NCBI RefSeq assembly: GCF_009760905.1 | Contig: NZ_VIRW01000011.1 | Coordinates: 35,121 to 99,120, forward strand | DNA: 64,000 nucleotides | Reading direction: 5' to 3' | Origin: Chitinibacter sp. GC72 | GTDB lineage: Bacteria; Pseudomonadota; Gammaproteobacteria; Burkholderiales; Chitinibacteraceae | Shown: piece by piece, positions 16,168-24,819 of the stretch | Position numbering within the stretch: position 1 is the first letter of the stretch | Layout of the letters: every line of letters starts with the position of its first letter | Made by a program: the position numbers and the translations under genes | The notes under the pieces: generated by a model | The model's input: the letters and a program-made list of their open reading frames with translations, nothing else | The model's database searches: none | What the model was told of the DNA's origin: nothing

Positions 16168-19100
16168 ATGACTGCGAGCAAAGATCAGCTTTACCGACCC
16201 GGTGAATCGGAGCTCAGCCTTTGGCTGCAGCCAGAGCAAGATGACTGGCTGTTATTGCAGCAGTACTCAGCTAGCGCGCCTGAAGTGCTGGCGCGCTTTT
16301 CCAACCACGCTGCCGCCTTGGCCGCGCAGCAGCAGGTACTGGCCGCCCGACTGGCTGATGGTTTTTTGCAAGCCGATACCGCTATTCCGGCTGTCCACAC
16401 AGAAACCGATTCGAAATCCGCCACATCGCCTGATCCGCGCCATACCTCACAGCAAGCCGAACTTGATACTCGATTAATCAAAGATTTACACGCCGATGCT
16501 TGGCGCTTACTCAGTGCTCGCCAGCGCACTCGCTTGGTCTGGCGCATCGGTGAAGTGCGCGCCGCTGCTGCGGTGCCAAGGCTCATTGAATTGCTCGGCA
16601 GCGAAAAAACGAAGCACGGTCTGCTCGATTATTGTATTGCCTGGGTTTTGGGGCGTTGCCATGATCGCGGCGCAATGGCGGCGCTTGATGAATTAAGCCG
16701 CCGCGCGACTCATCCTGCTGCGCAGCGCATCGCCCGCGATGCTTGGCTGGCCTTGGCGAACGAATCCGAGCGCAGCCAATGGGCTGAGCGCCAGATCGCC
16801 GATTGGGCGCTGCCTTTGCGAGAAGCGTGGCAGCAGCAAGATGTTGCCACTTTGCAAGCGCGGCTCAGTGCGCCAACTGAGTGGGATCAAGCCTTGCTGC
16901 GCCAGCCGTACGGCGACTGGCTAGAAGAATTTGATCGAGTGAGTTTGTCCGCCAACTGGGCGCGGCCCTTGCTATTGCAGGCTTTGAGCACTTTACCGTT
17001 GCTCGGGGGAACATTCCGTGCAGCGCGACATATTTATAAAGCCGCCGAGCTGCGTGGCGACGCGGCGGTCTGGTCTTTGCTGCAGCGCCGTTTTGAGCAA
17101 ACACCGGCGCAATTCACGCGCTCGCATGCCATGCAATGGGTGGCGTTTGATAATGAATGGCTGCGTTCAAACGAGGAATTGCCACGTAACGATAGCCGGC
17201 TGGCTTATTCCAACCACACCCGCGCCTATCTGGTGCGGCGTGGTTGGCGCTATTTACGCCGCTTGGCGGTGCAGGGTAGTGCAGAATTTGTACCGTTGGC
17301 GGCGGCCGCTTTATTGCAATACGACGATGCCCGCACCGATTTGAGCGGCTACACCCAGCACAATACCTCGGTGTTTGAGCAAGGTCGCTGGCAAATGCAA
17401 ACCCGCTATTGCCATCCGTTTTCACGCAGCATGCTGCTCAACCGTTTATTATTTAAGGCATCTGGCTCGATACATTGCGGACGCAATAGCGAATTATGGT
17501 GGTCGGCGACGCCGTGGCACGGCGAGCAGACGCAGCAGCCTGCGCCGTTTGCCGCTATGTGGGCCGAGCGCCCTGATGCCTTGCTACACCTATTGCTGAC
17601 CAGCCGCGCCGAGCTGGTGCATTCGTTTGCCGCGCCCTTGCTGCTAAGCACAGACGGCGAGCCGACCCGCCCGCAGCAAATTTATCTGCAACAGTTGGAC
17701 GAACACTATTGGGCGCGTTTGCTTAACAGCCCGATGGCGGTCACCGCCGAAGCGGCCATGCGCTGGATTTTGCCGAAAGTAAGTAGCGACAACTCACAGC
17801 ACTGGCTGGCCTTGCTGCTAGCAAGTCGCCATCCCGCGGTCGCGCAAGCTGGCCTAACAATCCTCGAGCAAAACCCTCAAGCCGCAACAGGCAGCTTAGC
17901 CACACTGAGCGCAGTGGTGTTGGCGCGTACGCCGGAAGTGCGCCGTTTTGGCCGTGTACTATGTCAGATTGCTGCCAGCCAGCCAGCGCTGTTGACGGCA
18001 TTACTGGTGCAACTGCTCTCCGAGCTCAAGCTGCGTGATCAGCATAGCTTTGCGCTGGCCGAGATTTGCGAAAACCTCTCATGGGTATTGGCTAATCCGC
18101 TAATTAAAACCTTAACTACCGATGTATACCCTGAGTTTTTAGCCTTGCTACAGCATACAGCGCAGCCGATTGTGCTGCTGGCTGCTGGCGCTTTGCTGCA
18201 TTATCCGGCACAAAATTGCCCGGCAACGGCGTATCAGCGCTTGTTATCCAGCCCTGAGCCAGAGATTCAAGCCGCTGGCGTACGTTTACTGGCCGCATTG
18301 CCAACCGATGTCCTGCTCACGCAAAGCAGCATGCTGCTCAATTTCTGCCTCAGCGACGCAGCGCAAGTGCGCCAAGCTGCACAGCAGGCCTTGCAGCAGA
18401 TTGCGCCTAGCTTGCCCGCCAATGCGCTGGCTCCGCTATTTGATGCCTTGTTCCGCGCTGAAAGCAGCGAGGGATTGCACGCAGACTTGCTGACTTTACT
18501 CACCGCCACCTTGGCCGAATTTATGCATTTGCGCGCCGATCAGGCCACAATGTTGCGCTTATTGCTGGCGCGCAGCCGTGGCGCACAAGCGTATGGCAGT
18601 TGGCTATTGCAGCAAAGTCAGGATCATGAAGTCGCGCTAAGCGACTGGTCTTGGCTGGCGCGGCACGAGGCGCTGGCGGTGCGGCAGCGCGCGATGCAGG
18701 TGCTAGACACGAATTGGCCGCAAATTGGCGTTTCCGGCGTATTGCCCGTCTTGTTAAGCCGTTGGCCTGATACGCGCCAGCAGGCGCTGGGCTGGCTGCT
18801 GGAACGGGTCGACCCCGACGCATGGTCGCCTGAATCAATGATTGCCTTGTGTGATAACGAATACCCAGAAGTGCGCGCCTTGGGCTGCGACTTACTGCAA
18901 CAACGCTTGGCACAGCAGCGCGATCAAGAATGCTTGCTGGCGCTGGCAGCGCATCCCTCATTGCAGGTGCAGCGTTTTGTAGCGAGCTGGCTGGCGCAGG
19001 TATTGGATGCGAGCGAGTCGTCGGGGTACGACGCCCATCAAGCAAAACATCTGCAGCTGGCCGAGTACCGTCAATTTCTGCTGACGGTGCTATCCCAAGT

Positions 19101-19374
19101 CAACCGAGGCCGAGCTGCCAAGCAGGCACTGTTTAAATTACTGTCGGCGTTGTCATTACAATCGGAGAATCTGGCGCAGGAAGTCGCCAGTTTGTATCAA
19201 CGGCTGGTACTCACTGTCGCTATCGCCGACAAGGCGCAATACATTGCAGCGCTGGCCAAAATCCGCCAGTACTATCCGCACATCGAAACCGGCCTGCAAA
19301 TTTGTCCGCTAGAGCATCGACAGCCAGAGCGCCGGCAAACAGAGTGTCAGCAGCCAGTACGCGGAGTTGCCTGA
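16168..19374 (+). CDS. Large HEAT-repeat protein of the retron-like operon
   Basis: About 1068 residues from ATG 16168; ATG 16132 and TTG 16123 are alternatives and none has a clear ribosome site. It is almost entirely alpha-helical. HEAT-like pairs recur, for example VPRLIELLGSEKTKHGLLDY, HPAVAQAGLTILEQNPQAA, EIQAAGVRLLAALPTDVLLT and EVRALGCDLLQQRLAQQRDQ. Such solenoids bind proteins or nucleic acids. No enzyme motif was recognised. The first about 60 residues precede the repeats and end in a WGR-like pattern, which is only a guess. The stop overlaps the next gene as TGATG, so the two are co-translated. A HEAT protein plus SWIM protein plus reverse transcriptase recalls, from memory, a retron type with these partners (type XIII). 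Confidence 0.75.
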   Translation: MTASKDQLYRPGESELSLWLQPEQDDWLLLQQYSASAPEVLARFSNHAAALAAQQQVLAARLADGFLQADTAIPAVHTETDSKSATSPDPRHTSQQAELDTRLIKDLHADAWRLLSARQRTRLVWRIGEVRAAAAVPRLIELLGSEKTKHGLLDYCIAWVLGRCHDRGAMAALDELSRRATHPAAQRIARDAWLALANESERSQWAERQIADWALPLREAWQQQDVATLQARLSAPTEWDQALLRQPYGDWLEEFDRVSLSANWARPLLLQALSTLPLLGGTFRAARHIYKAAELRGDAAVWSLLQRRFEQTPAQFTRSHAMQWVAFDNEWLRSNEELPRNDSRLAYSNHTRAYLVRRGWRYLRRLAVQGSAEFVPLAAAALLQYDDARTDLSGYTQHNTSVFEQGRWQMQTRYCHPFSRSMLLNRLLFKASGSIHCGRNSELWWSATPWHGEQTQQPAPFAAMWAERPDALLHLLLTSRAELVHSFAAPLLLSTDGEPTRPQQIYLQQLDEHYWARLLNSPMAVTAEAAMRWILPKVSSDNSQHWLALLLASRHPAVAQAGLTILEQNPQAATGSLATLSAVVLARTPEVRRFGRVLCQIAASQPALLTALLVQLLSELKLRDQHSFALAEICENLSWVLANPLIKTLTTDVYPEFLALLQHTAQPIVLLAAGALLHYPAQNCPATAYQRLLSSPEPEIQAAGVRLLAALPTDVLLTQSSMLLNFCLSDAAQVRQAAQQALQQIAPSLPANALAPLFDALFRAESSEGLHADLLTLLTATLAEFMHLRADQATMLRLLLARSRGAQAYGSWLLQQSQDHEVALSDWSWLARHEALAVRQRAMQVLDTNWPQIGVSGVLPVLLSRWPDTRQQALGWLLERVDPDAWSPESMIALCDNEYPEVRALGCDLLQQRLAQQRDQECLLALAAHPSLQVQRFVASWLAQVLDASESSGYDAHQAKHLQLAEYRQFLLTVLSQVNRGRAAKQALFKLLSALSLQSENLAQEVASLYQRLVLTVAIADKAQYIAALAKIRQYYPHIETGLQICPLEHRQPERRQTECQQPVRGVA

Positions 19375-21041
19375 TGGAATTCAAATATCAATACGCCGGA
19401 GAAAGTGCAGTCAGTCAGCAAGGCGGTGCCACGGCAGTTTCTTTTGCGGCCGATACCTTGCGTGCGCCGGTGCAGTTTATCGCCGAGATTAGGCAGCATG
19501 TGGCGTTTCGCGAAACCATGTCGGCCTTGCATCGCGTGGTACTGGCTGATTTGCGTTTTCGCGGCCGCGACCACACGGCTTACTTAGCCTGGCTGCAAGC
19601 CAATGAAAGCAATTTGCTCGCCGAATTCATGAGCCAAGCGGGCGTACTGAAACAGCAGGTCGCCGCGCTGCAGGATGAATTAAAGGCCTTGCGCAAGCAA
19701 AAAGACGCGGTGTTATCGCCTTTCCTCAAAGCACAGCACGCTTATTTTGACCATCTGTATCAACACAATCGTGAATGGTGGTACGTGCTCGATCCGGTGA
19801 TTACCGTACATCCCGATTTGGTGTTCTTTGAATGCTTTAGTCAAGACGAATCCACCTACGCGCGGCTGTCGTTTGATCACACGTTTTTTGAAGCGCAGGG
19901 GGAAACGGTGTATGGCACGACCAATATCGATTATTCGCAGGCACTGTACGATGAATTTCAACGCATCCGGCCTTACCACCCCACCCGCTTGGAAATCGCC
20001 GGTACGGGCTTAAGCGTGCAAACCGCTGCAGCGGATCAATTTGTCGAACATAAAATCGACGTACCCGACAGCTGGGTGCGCGGCTTTTTGCAAGTCAGCA
20101 GCGCGATGGCGCAACCCGGCATCAAATTAACGCTAGATCCGATGGATTTGCACAATATTTGCCACTTGCTCAAACGCCGCAAAGAGCGCGTCGGGCCGCG
20201 TTCAATTCGCTGCGAGCTGGTGCCGGGGCAGCCAGTCAGAATGGTATTCGAGCCGTGGAATACGGTGCTGGAATGCCCGCGCTCCAGCCACAGCGCCACC
20301 GAAACGCAAACAATACGCTTATGGGGGCGCCGCCGTCTGTTGCAGCTGGAGCGGCTGATTCCGCTGGCCACCACCGTGGACGTGCTGCTTCTAGGTAGCG
20401 GCATGCCCAGTTTCTGGCAAGTGGCAGCGCCCGGCTGGGAATTTACGCTGGGACTGTCGGGCTGGACTGCGAATGATTGGTCGCGTTGCGGTCAGTTTGA
20501 TTTGCTGGGTGCGCGGCAAAACGTCGATCACGCGACTTGCGAGCGGATTTTGCAAACTCTGGCGCAGCAGTTCACCGCGACGGTGGCTCAGCTCGCGCAG
20601 CAGTGTGCGCTGGATTCAGAGGTCGTGGCATCCGGTTTGCTGCTGCTATCGCAAGATGGGCGCGTGATTTACGACTTAAGCAAAGGTGCTTACCGCCTGC
20701 GCGAGCTAAGTCGAGAACCGCTGAAGATCAGCCAGTTAGTCAGCGAACGTGAAAACACTGCGGCTGCGCTGGTGGCGGCTGGGCAAGTCAAAAAGATTCA
20801 GATTGAGCAGGTTGAATCTGGGTATAGCGTTACCGCACAGATTAAAGTTAATGGCCAGAGCTATACCCCATATTGTCTCATTGATGTAGACGAAAGAATG
20901 ACCGACGCTGGCTGCCAGTGTCATTTTTATACCCAGAACCGCTTGTACCGTGGGCCTTGCGAACACATTATCGCCACCCGGCTGGCTGCACAGCGGGACA
21001 TGGTAAGACAAAAAACGAAAAGCGCCGTGTCGGTGACCTAG
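19374..21041 (+). CDS. SWIM zinc-finger protein of the retron-like operon
   Basis: 555 residues from the ATG at 19374, which overlaps the HEAT gene stop. The C-terminal SWIM finger is clear: GCQCHFYTQNRLYRGPCEHI, that is Cys-x-Cys-(x)n-Cys-x-His, at about residues 519-538. SWIM fingers bind DNA or protein. A predicted coiled coil lies near residues 90-125 (QQVAALQDELKALRKQKDAV). A winged-helix-like region before the finger (LAQQCALDSEVVASGLLLLS, then GRVIYDLSKGAYRLREL) precedes it. It is probably a retron partner or effector module working with the HEAT protein. The function is not known from the sequence itself. Confidence 0.8.
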   Translation: MEFKYQYAGESAVSQQGGATAVSFAADTLRAPVQFIAEIRQHVAFRETMSALHRVVLADLRFRGRDHTAYLAWLQANESNLLAEFMSQAGVLKQQVAALQDELKALRKQKDAVLSPFLKAQHAYFDHLYQHNREWWYVLDPVITVHPDLVFFECFSQDESTYARLSFDHTFFEAQGETVYGTTNIDYSQALYDEFQRIRPYHPTRLEIAGTGLSVQTAAADQFVEHKIDVPDSWVRGFLQVSSAMAQPGIKLTLDPMDLHNICHLLKRRKERVGPRSIRCELVPGQPVRMVFEPWNTVLECPRSSHSATETQTIRLWGRRRLLQLERLIPLATTVDVLLLGSGMPSFWQVAAPGWEFTLGLSGWTANDWSRCGQFDLLGARQNVDHATCERILQTLAQQFTATVAQLAQQCALDSEVVASGLLLLSQDGRVIYDLSKGAYRLRELSREPLKISQLVSERENTAAALVAAGQVKKIQIEQVESGYSVTAQIKVNGQSYTPYCLIDVDERMTDAGCQCHFYTQNRLYRGPCEHIIATRLAAQRDMVRQKTKSAVSVT

Positions 21042-21130
21042 CTTTAAACCCAGCTGACGGTTTGCCTTGTTGCTGTTGTAAAGACGCTTGTTAATTAACG
21101 CTTTATTGAAGGGGGATTTCCGGGTCTGTT

Positions 21131-21368
21131 AGACTCGAATGGTGTGGTGGGGAGGCTCTTGCAACCCGGCTGGTGCATCGCCAGCCTTGTCTTTTGCTGT
21201 TCCACGCGTCACTGGCCTGTTCTTCACTGGGCCGGTACGTGCTACCTGCGACATGACGGTGCGGCTTGTGCCAAGCCCAATGTCGCAGGTAGCACGTACC
21301 GGCTTCGAGTGGACCAGTCCAGTCTTACAGGCTCTTCGATGAGAACCCTGCCACACCCTTCCGAGTTG
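21131..21368 (+). ncRNA. Candidate retron msr-msd RNA
   Basis: This lies between the SWIM gene and the reverse transcriptase gene. The outer a1 segment GGTGTGGTGGGG (21141-21152) pairs over 12 positions, with two wobbles, with a2 CCCTGCCACACC (21346-21357). A further ACTCG/CGAGT pair lies outside (21133-21137 with 21362-21366). Inside there is a small hairpin (GGCTGG 21168-21173 with CCAGCC 21181-21186), as in an msr. A perfect 23-bp stem follows (21231-21253 with 21281-21303) around a 27-nt loop that carries its own GGCTT/AAGCC hairpin, as expected for an msd. The branching G could not be fixed; AGGC directly after a1 is the nearest candidate. The layout a1-msr-msd-a2 before the RT fits a retron. 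Confidence 0.8.
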
Positions 21369-21466
21369 CTGATGTAAGCGGTATCTAGGATTTGGCTCGA
21401 AATAAACCCCTGAAATGTCAGTCATCCCGAAAGGTTTTTATCGGTGATACTGGCCGTGCTTTTTGG

Positions 21467-21484
21467 TTCCCGTCTACGCGGGAA
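21467..21484. repeat. Palindromic dRS3-like repeat TTCCCG-N6-CGGGAA
   Basis: An 18-bp interrupted palindrome in the leader between the RNA and the reverse transcriptase gene. It resembles the short ATTCCC/GGGAAT repeats scattered in Neisseriales genomes. It may be a repeat inserted in the operon. Confidence 0.45.
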
Positions 21485-21548
21485 TGACGACGACGGGTAG
21501 CTCATTCGAGCCAGACACTAAGGTGTACTGCTTGTCCCGGCTTAAATT

Positions 21549-23432
21549 ATGAGCCAGCCGAGCCAGTCCAATCCGAATCAGTCCAATTCTGCCCAGCCGC
21601 CCAATAGCCGCGAAGCCATTTTGCAGCGCATGCGCAACAGCAGTAAGGACGAGGTGATTCTAGAAGAAATGCGCCGTCAGGGCTTCTGGCCCAAAGATGA
21701 GCCGTCCCCCGAGCAAGCCGCTGCCCTTGCATTGATCGAACGCGAAGGTGAGCTGGTGCGTGCTTTGCACGATTTAAGCCAGCAGCTGCATCAAGTGGAA
21801 GAGCCGCAAGCGGCACTGAAAGCCATGCGGAAGGAGCGAATGCGTCTAGCGCGAGAAAAGCGCGAAGTCACCCGCCGCCAGCAAGCGCAACGCCGTTATG
21901 ATCGCGCGCTCGCTTGGCATACGCAGCAGCAAAACGATATTACTTATTTGGGTGAAGACGTATCGCAAGGCTTGGCTGATCCGCGCAGCGATGAAGCGCG
22001 GCTGGCAAGCAAGGGCCTGCCTCATTTCAGCAGCGTCGCCGCCTTGGCACAAGCGATGGGGGTGACGGTAGCCGAGCTGCGTTTTCTGAGCTTTAGCCGC
22101 AATGTCACGCGAATCAGTCACTACCGGCGTTTTACTGTACCCAAAAAAACCGGCGGGGTGCGGCTGATTTCTGCGCCGATGCCGCGCTTGAAACGACTGC
22201 AATACTGGATTTTGGAGCAAATTTTGCTGAAATTACCAGTGCACGCCGCAGCGCAAGGCTTTGTCGCTGGGCGCTCGATCGTTAGCAATGCCACGCCACA
22301 CACCGGACAGGCGGTGGTGGTCAACTTCGACTTACAAGATTTCTTCCCATCTATACACTGGCAGCGCGTATCGGGCCTATTCCAGTCTATGGGCTATTCC
22401 AAGCAGTTGGCGACGATTTTGGCGCTGATTTGCAGCGAAACGCCGTGCGATGAAGTGGCGGTCGACGGCGCACACTATTTTGTCCAAACCGGCGTGCGGC
22501 GTTTGCCACAAGGCGCGCCCTCTAGCCCCGCGCTGACCAATTTACTATGCCGCAGGCTCGATACGCGGCTTAGTGCGCTGGCGCAGCGCTTGGGTTTTCG
22601 CTATACCCGCTACGCCGACGACATGACTTTTTCTGCGGCAGACGATAGCCAATTACCGCGCCTATTATGGCAAGCCAAGCGAGTGATTCGGGAAGAAGGC
22701 TTTACGCTGCACCCCGACAAACAAAAAGTGATGCGCCGCCATGCACGGCAAGAAGTCACCGGCATTGTCGTCAATCAGCGGCCTGCAGTCTGCCGCGAAA
22801 CTTTGCGCCGCTTTCGGGCGGTGCTGTTTCAAGTTGAGCAAACGGGGCCAACCGGCAAGCACTGGAATGGAAACGAAAATGTATTGGCTGCGCTAGCGGG
22901 CTACGCGCAATTTATCGTGATGGTGGATGCCGAAAAAGGCCGCCCGCTACTGGCCCGAGTACATGCCGCGCAACTGAAATGGTCTGCACCAGAAGCCGCC
23001 CGCAGTAGCTACTACCGCGATTTTCGCACGGCCAGCAGCAAGGGTATTGCCCCGAAGGGCATTACTCAAATGGCACAGCGTGCAATACCCATTATTGAGC
23101 TAACTCAAGAGCAGCACCAGCAGGCCAAACAATCAGCGCAGCAGCCAAACAGCCAGCGCGCAGTGATCCCAGCCGACCCAGATGTGGTGCTTCTCGAACA
23201 GCAGCAAGCGCCGCCGCTAGCTGCCCATGCCAACACACCGGTCAGCATATATCTGCAAATCGCCGCAGCTTTTTTGGCGTTAATGCTGATCGGCCTGCTA
23301 TCGAGCAATTACTTGCTCTCGGCAGGCAGTATTGTCTGGGTCTGGTATTGCATGCAAAAACGCAAATTCAGTTGGTGGGGGTTTGTACTGGTACTGATTG
23401 TTTGCCGATGGCTGTGGCAACAGATTGAATGA
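21549..23432 (+). CDS. Retron-type reverse transcriptase with C-terminal membrane region
   Basis: 627 residues. The N-terminal 170 residues are charged and helical (KEVT-like coiled coil, EKREVTRRQQAQRRYDRALA). The RT domain runs from about 180 to 430: RRFTVPKKTGGVRLISAP, FDLQDFFPSI at 260-269 (first catalytic Asp), QGAPSSP at 321-327, YADD at 355-358, and VTGIVVN near 403, the VTG typical of retron enzymes. From about residue 565 there are two strongly hydrophobic stretches (ISIYLQIAAAF-type and WWGFVLVLIVCRWLW), which suggests membrane attachment, unusual for a retron RT. It would convert the upstream RNA to msDNA. It ends about 180 bp before the tRNA terminator. Confidence 0.88.
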   Translation: MSQPSQSNPNQSNSAQPPNSREAILQRMRNSSKDEVILEEMRRQGFWPKDEPSPEQAAALALIEREGELVRALHDLSQQLHQVEEPQAALKAMRKERMRLAREKREVTRRQQAQRRYDRALAWHTQQQNDITYLGEDVSQGLADPRSDEARLASKGLPHFSSVAALAQAMGVTVAELRFLSFSRNVTRISHYRRFTVPKKTGGVRLISAPMPRLKRLQYWILEQILLKLPVHAAAQGFVAGRSIVSNATPHTGQAVVVNFDLQDFFPSIHWQRVSGLFQSMGYSKQLATILALICSETPCDEVAVDGAHYFVQTGVRRLPQGAPSSPALTNLLCRRLDTRLSALAQRLGFRYTRYADDMTFSAADDSQLPRLLWQAKRVIREEGFTLHPDKQKVMRRHARQEVTGIVVNQRPAVCRETLRRFRAVLFQVEQTGPTGKHWNGNENVLAALAGYAQFIVMVDAEKGRPLLARVHAAQLKWSAPEAARSSYYRDFRTASSKGIAPKGITQMAQRAIPIIELTQEQHQQAKQSAQQPNSQRAVIPADPDVVLLEQQQAPPLAAHANTPVSIYLQIAAAFLALMLIGLLSSNYLLSAGSIVWVWYCMQKRKFSWWGFVLVLIVCRWLWQQIE

Positions 23433-23611
23433 CGGCAAGCGCAGAAAGCAGCAAGACCACCTCACTCACCACCACGATTGCATTGCCGACTGTGTCTCGG
23501 TGCTGAGTGGCAGCGCTTAGCTGCTAAAGCATAATAAGTGATCTGCTAGCCTTCGCCAAGTGTAACCAGAATTGTAACCATAAAACGGCTTTTTCCGAGC
23601 GCCAACGAAAA

Positions 23612-23641
23612 AAGGGTTCCAGCTAAAAAACTGGAACCCTT
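23612..23641 (-). terminator. Rho-independent terminator after tRNA-Thr
   Basis: AAGGGTTCCAG (23612-23622) and CTGGAACCCTT (23631-23641) form a perfect 11-bp stem with an 8-nt loop. Read leftward it is followed by a T-run. It lies just past the 3' end of the tRNA gene. Confidence 0.8.
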
Positions 23642-23648
23642 ATATTCT

Positions 23649-23724
23649 TGGTGCCGACGGCAGGAATCGAACTCGCGACCCCCTGATTACAAGTCAGGTG
23701 CTCTACCAACTGAGCTACATCGGC
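23649..23724 (-). tRNA. tRNA-Thr (anticodon TGT)
   Basis: A 76-nt gene including the encoded CCA. The acceptor pair is GCCGATG/CGTCGGC with one wobble. The anticodon arm has stem CTGA/TCAG with loop CTTGTAA, giving TGT. The T-arm holds GTTCGAAC. The discriminator is A. It marks the right border of the accessory island. Confidence 0.95.
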
Positions 23725-23777
23725 TAAGAGCTGCGCATTCTACACTATTTTTAAAAATACGCAAGCACTATAACCGC

Positions 23778-24800
23778 TTATTTTAAATCTTTACTGCTAA
23801 AAAACGCATCCGAGTAAAACTCTTCGGCCGGCAGGCCTTGGGCGACGCAGCCTTTCACTGCGGCCTCGACCATCACGGGTGCGCCGCAGGCGTAGACCTG
23901 GTAGTGCGCCAGATTGGCAAAATCGGCCAAGACGGCCTCGTGAACCAGGCCGGTGCGGCCTTGCCATTGATCTTGCGGCTTGGGCGCGGAGAGCACCGGT
24001 ATAAAGGTGAAATTGGGGTGTTGCTGCTGCCAGTCGGACGGTACGGCAGGCATGTACAAATCATCGAGCGAGCGGCAGCCCCAGTACAGCACCATTTCGC
24101 GCTGGGTGTTGTGGTGCAGTGCGTGTTCGATAATGCCTTTGATCGGCGCAAAGCCGGTGCCGGTGGCGATAAAGATAATGGGCTTATCGCTGTCCTCGCG
24201 CAAAAAGAAGCTGCCCAGCGGGCCGGTGAAGCGGAAAATCTCGCGCTCTTTCATCGTCTCCCACACATAGCCGGAAAACTCACCACCCGGTACATGGCGG
24301 ATGTGCAATTCGAGATAACCTTCCTGATGCGGCGCGTTGGCAATCGAGAAGCTGCGTTTATTGCCGGTTTTGGTGTGGATGTCGATGTATTGGCCAGCCA
24401 GAAACTGCAGCCTTTCGGTCGATGGCAGCTTGAGCGTGAGCACCGCCACGTCGTGCGACACCTTGTCGATTTTCTCGATGCGGGTTGGTAGCGTTCTAAT
24501 CTGGATGTCTTTGGTGGCGGTGACTTCGCGGCATTCGATGCTCACGCTGTCGCTCACTGGCGTGGCGCAGCAGAACAGCGCCAGCCCTTGCGCTACTTCG
24601 CTCTCGCTCAAGGCGCTGGCCGAATGATCGCCGTGCGCCACTTCGCCGCTCAGCACCTTACCTTTGCACGCGCCGCATGAGCCATTTTTGCAGCCATAGG
24701 GCATATTAAAGCCCTCGCGCATCGCTGCATCTAGCAGGGTTTCACCGTCAAACACGCTCAGTTGCTGACCTGAAGGTTCAATGATAAGTTGCTTGCTCAT
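23778..24800 (-). CDS. 2Fe-2S ferredoxin:NAD(P)H reductase (CDP-6-deoxy-delta-3,4-glucoseen reductase-like)
   Basis: 340 residues from ATG 24800; an in-frame ATG at 24968 lies inside the divergent gene and is unlikely. The N-terminal plant-type ferredoxin domain has the cluster ligands CKNGSCGACKGK and later LFCCATP. The FAD-binding motif GNKRSFSIANAP and the NAD(P)-binding IIFIATGTGFAPIKG follow, and the chain ends YSDAFFSS. It passes electrons from NAD(P)H through FAD to 2Fe-2S. Neisseriales copies are commonly named after the 3,6-dideoxysugar enzyme AscD, but no dideoxysugar genes are near, so the substrate is open. It is transcribed away from the epimerase gene. Confidence 0.85.
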   Translation of the reverse strand: MSKQLIIEPSGQQLSVFDGETLLDAAMREGFNMPYGCKNGSCGACKGKVLSGEVAHGDHSASALSESEVAQGLALFCCATPVSDSVSIECREVTATKDIQIRTLPTRIEKIDKVSHDVAVLTLKLPSTERLQFLAGQYIDIHTKTGNKRSFSIANAPHQEGYLELHIRHVPGGEFSGYVWETMKEREIFRFTGPLGSFFLREDSDKPIIFIATGTGFAPIKGIIEHALHHNTQREMVLYWGCRSLDDLYMPAVPSDWQQQHPNFTFIPVLSAPKPQDQWQGRTGLVHEAVLADFANLAHYQVYACGAPVMVEAAVKGCVAQGLPAEEFYSDAFFSSKDLK

Positions 24801-24819
24801 TCTTTTGGATTTCCGACTT

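Noticed and set aside
18521..19045. 174-residue minus-strand frame within the HEAT gene
   Set aside because: Low-complexity Ala/Arg/Pro shadow with no ribosome site.
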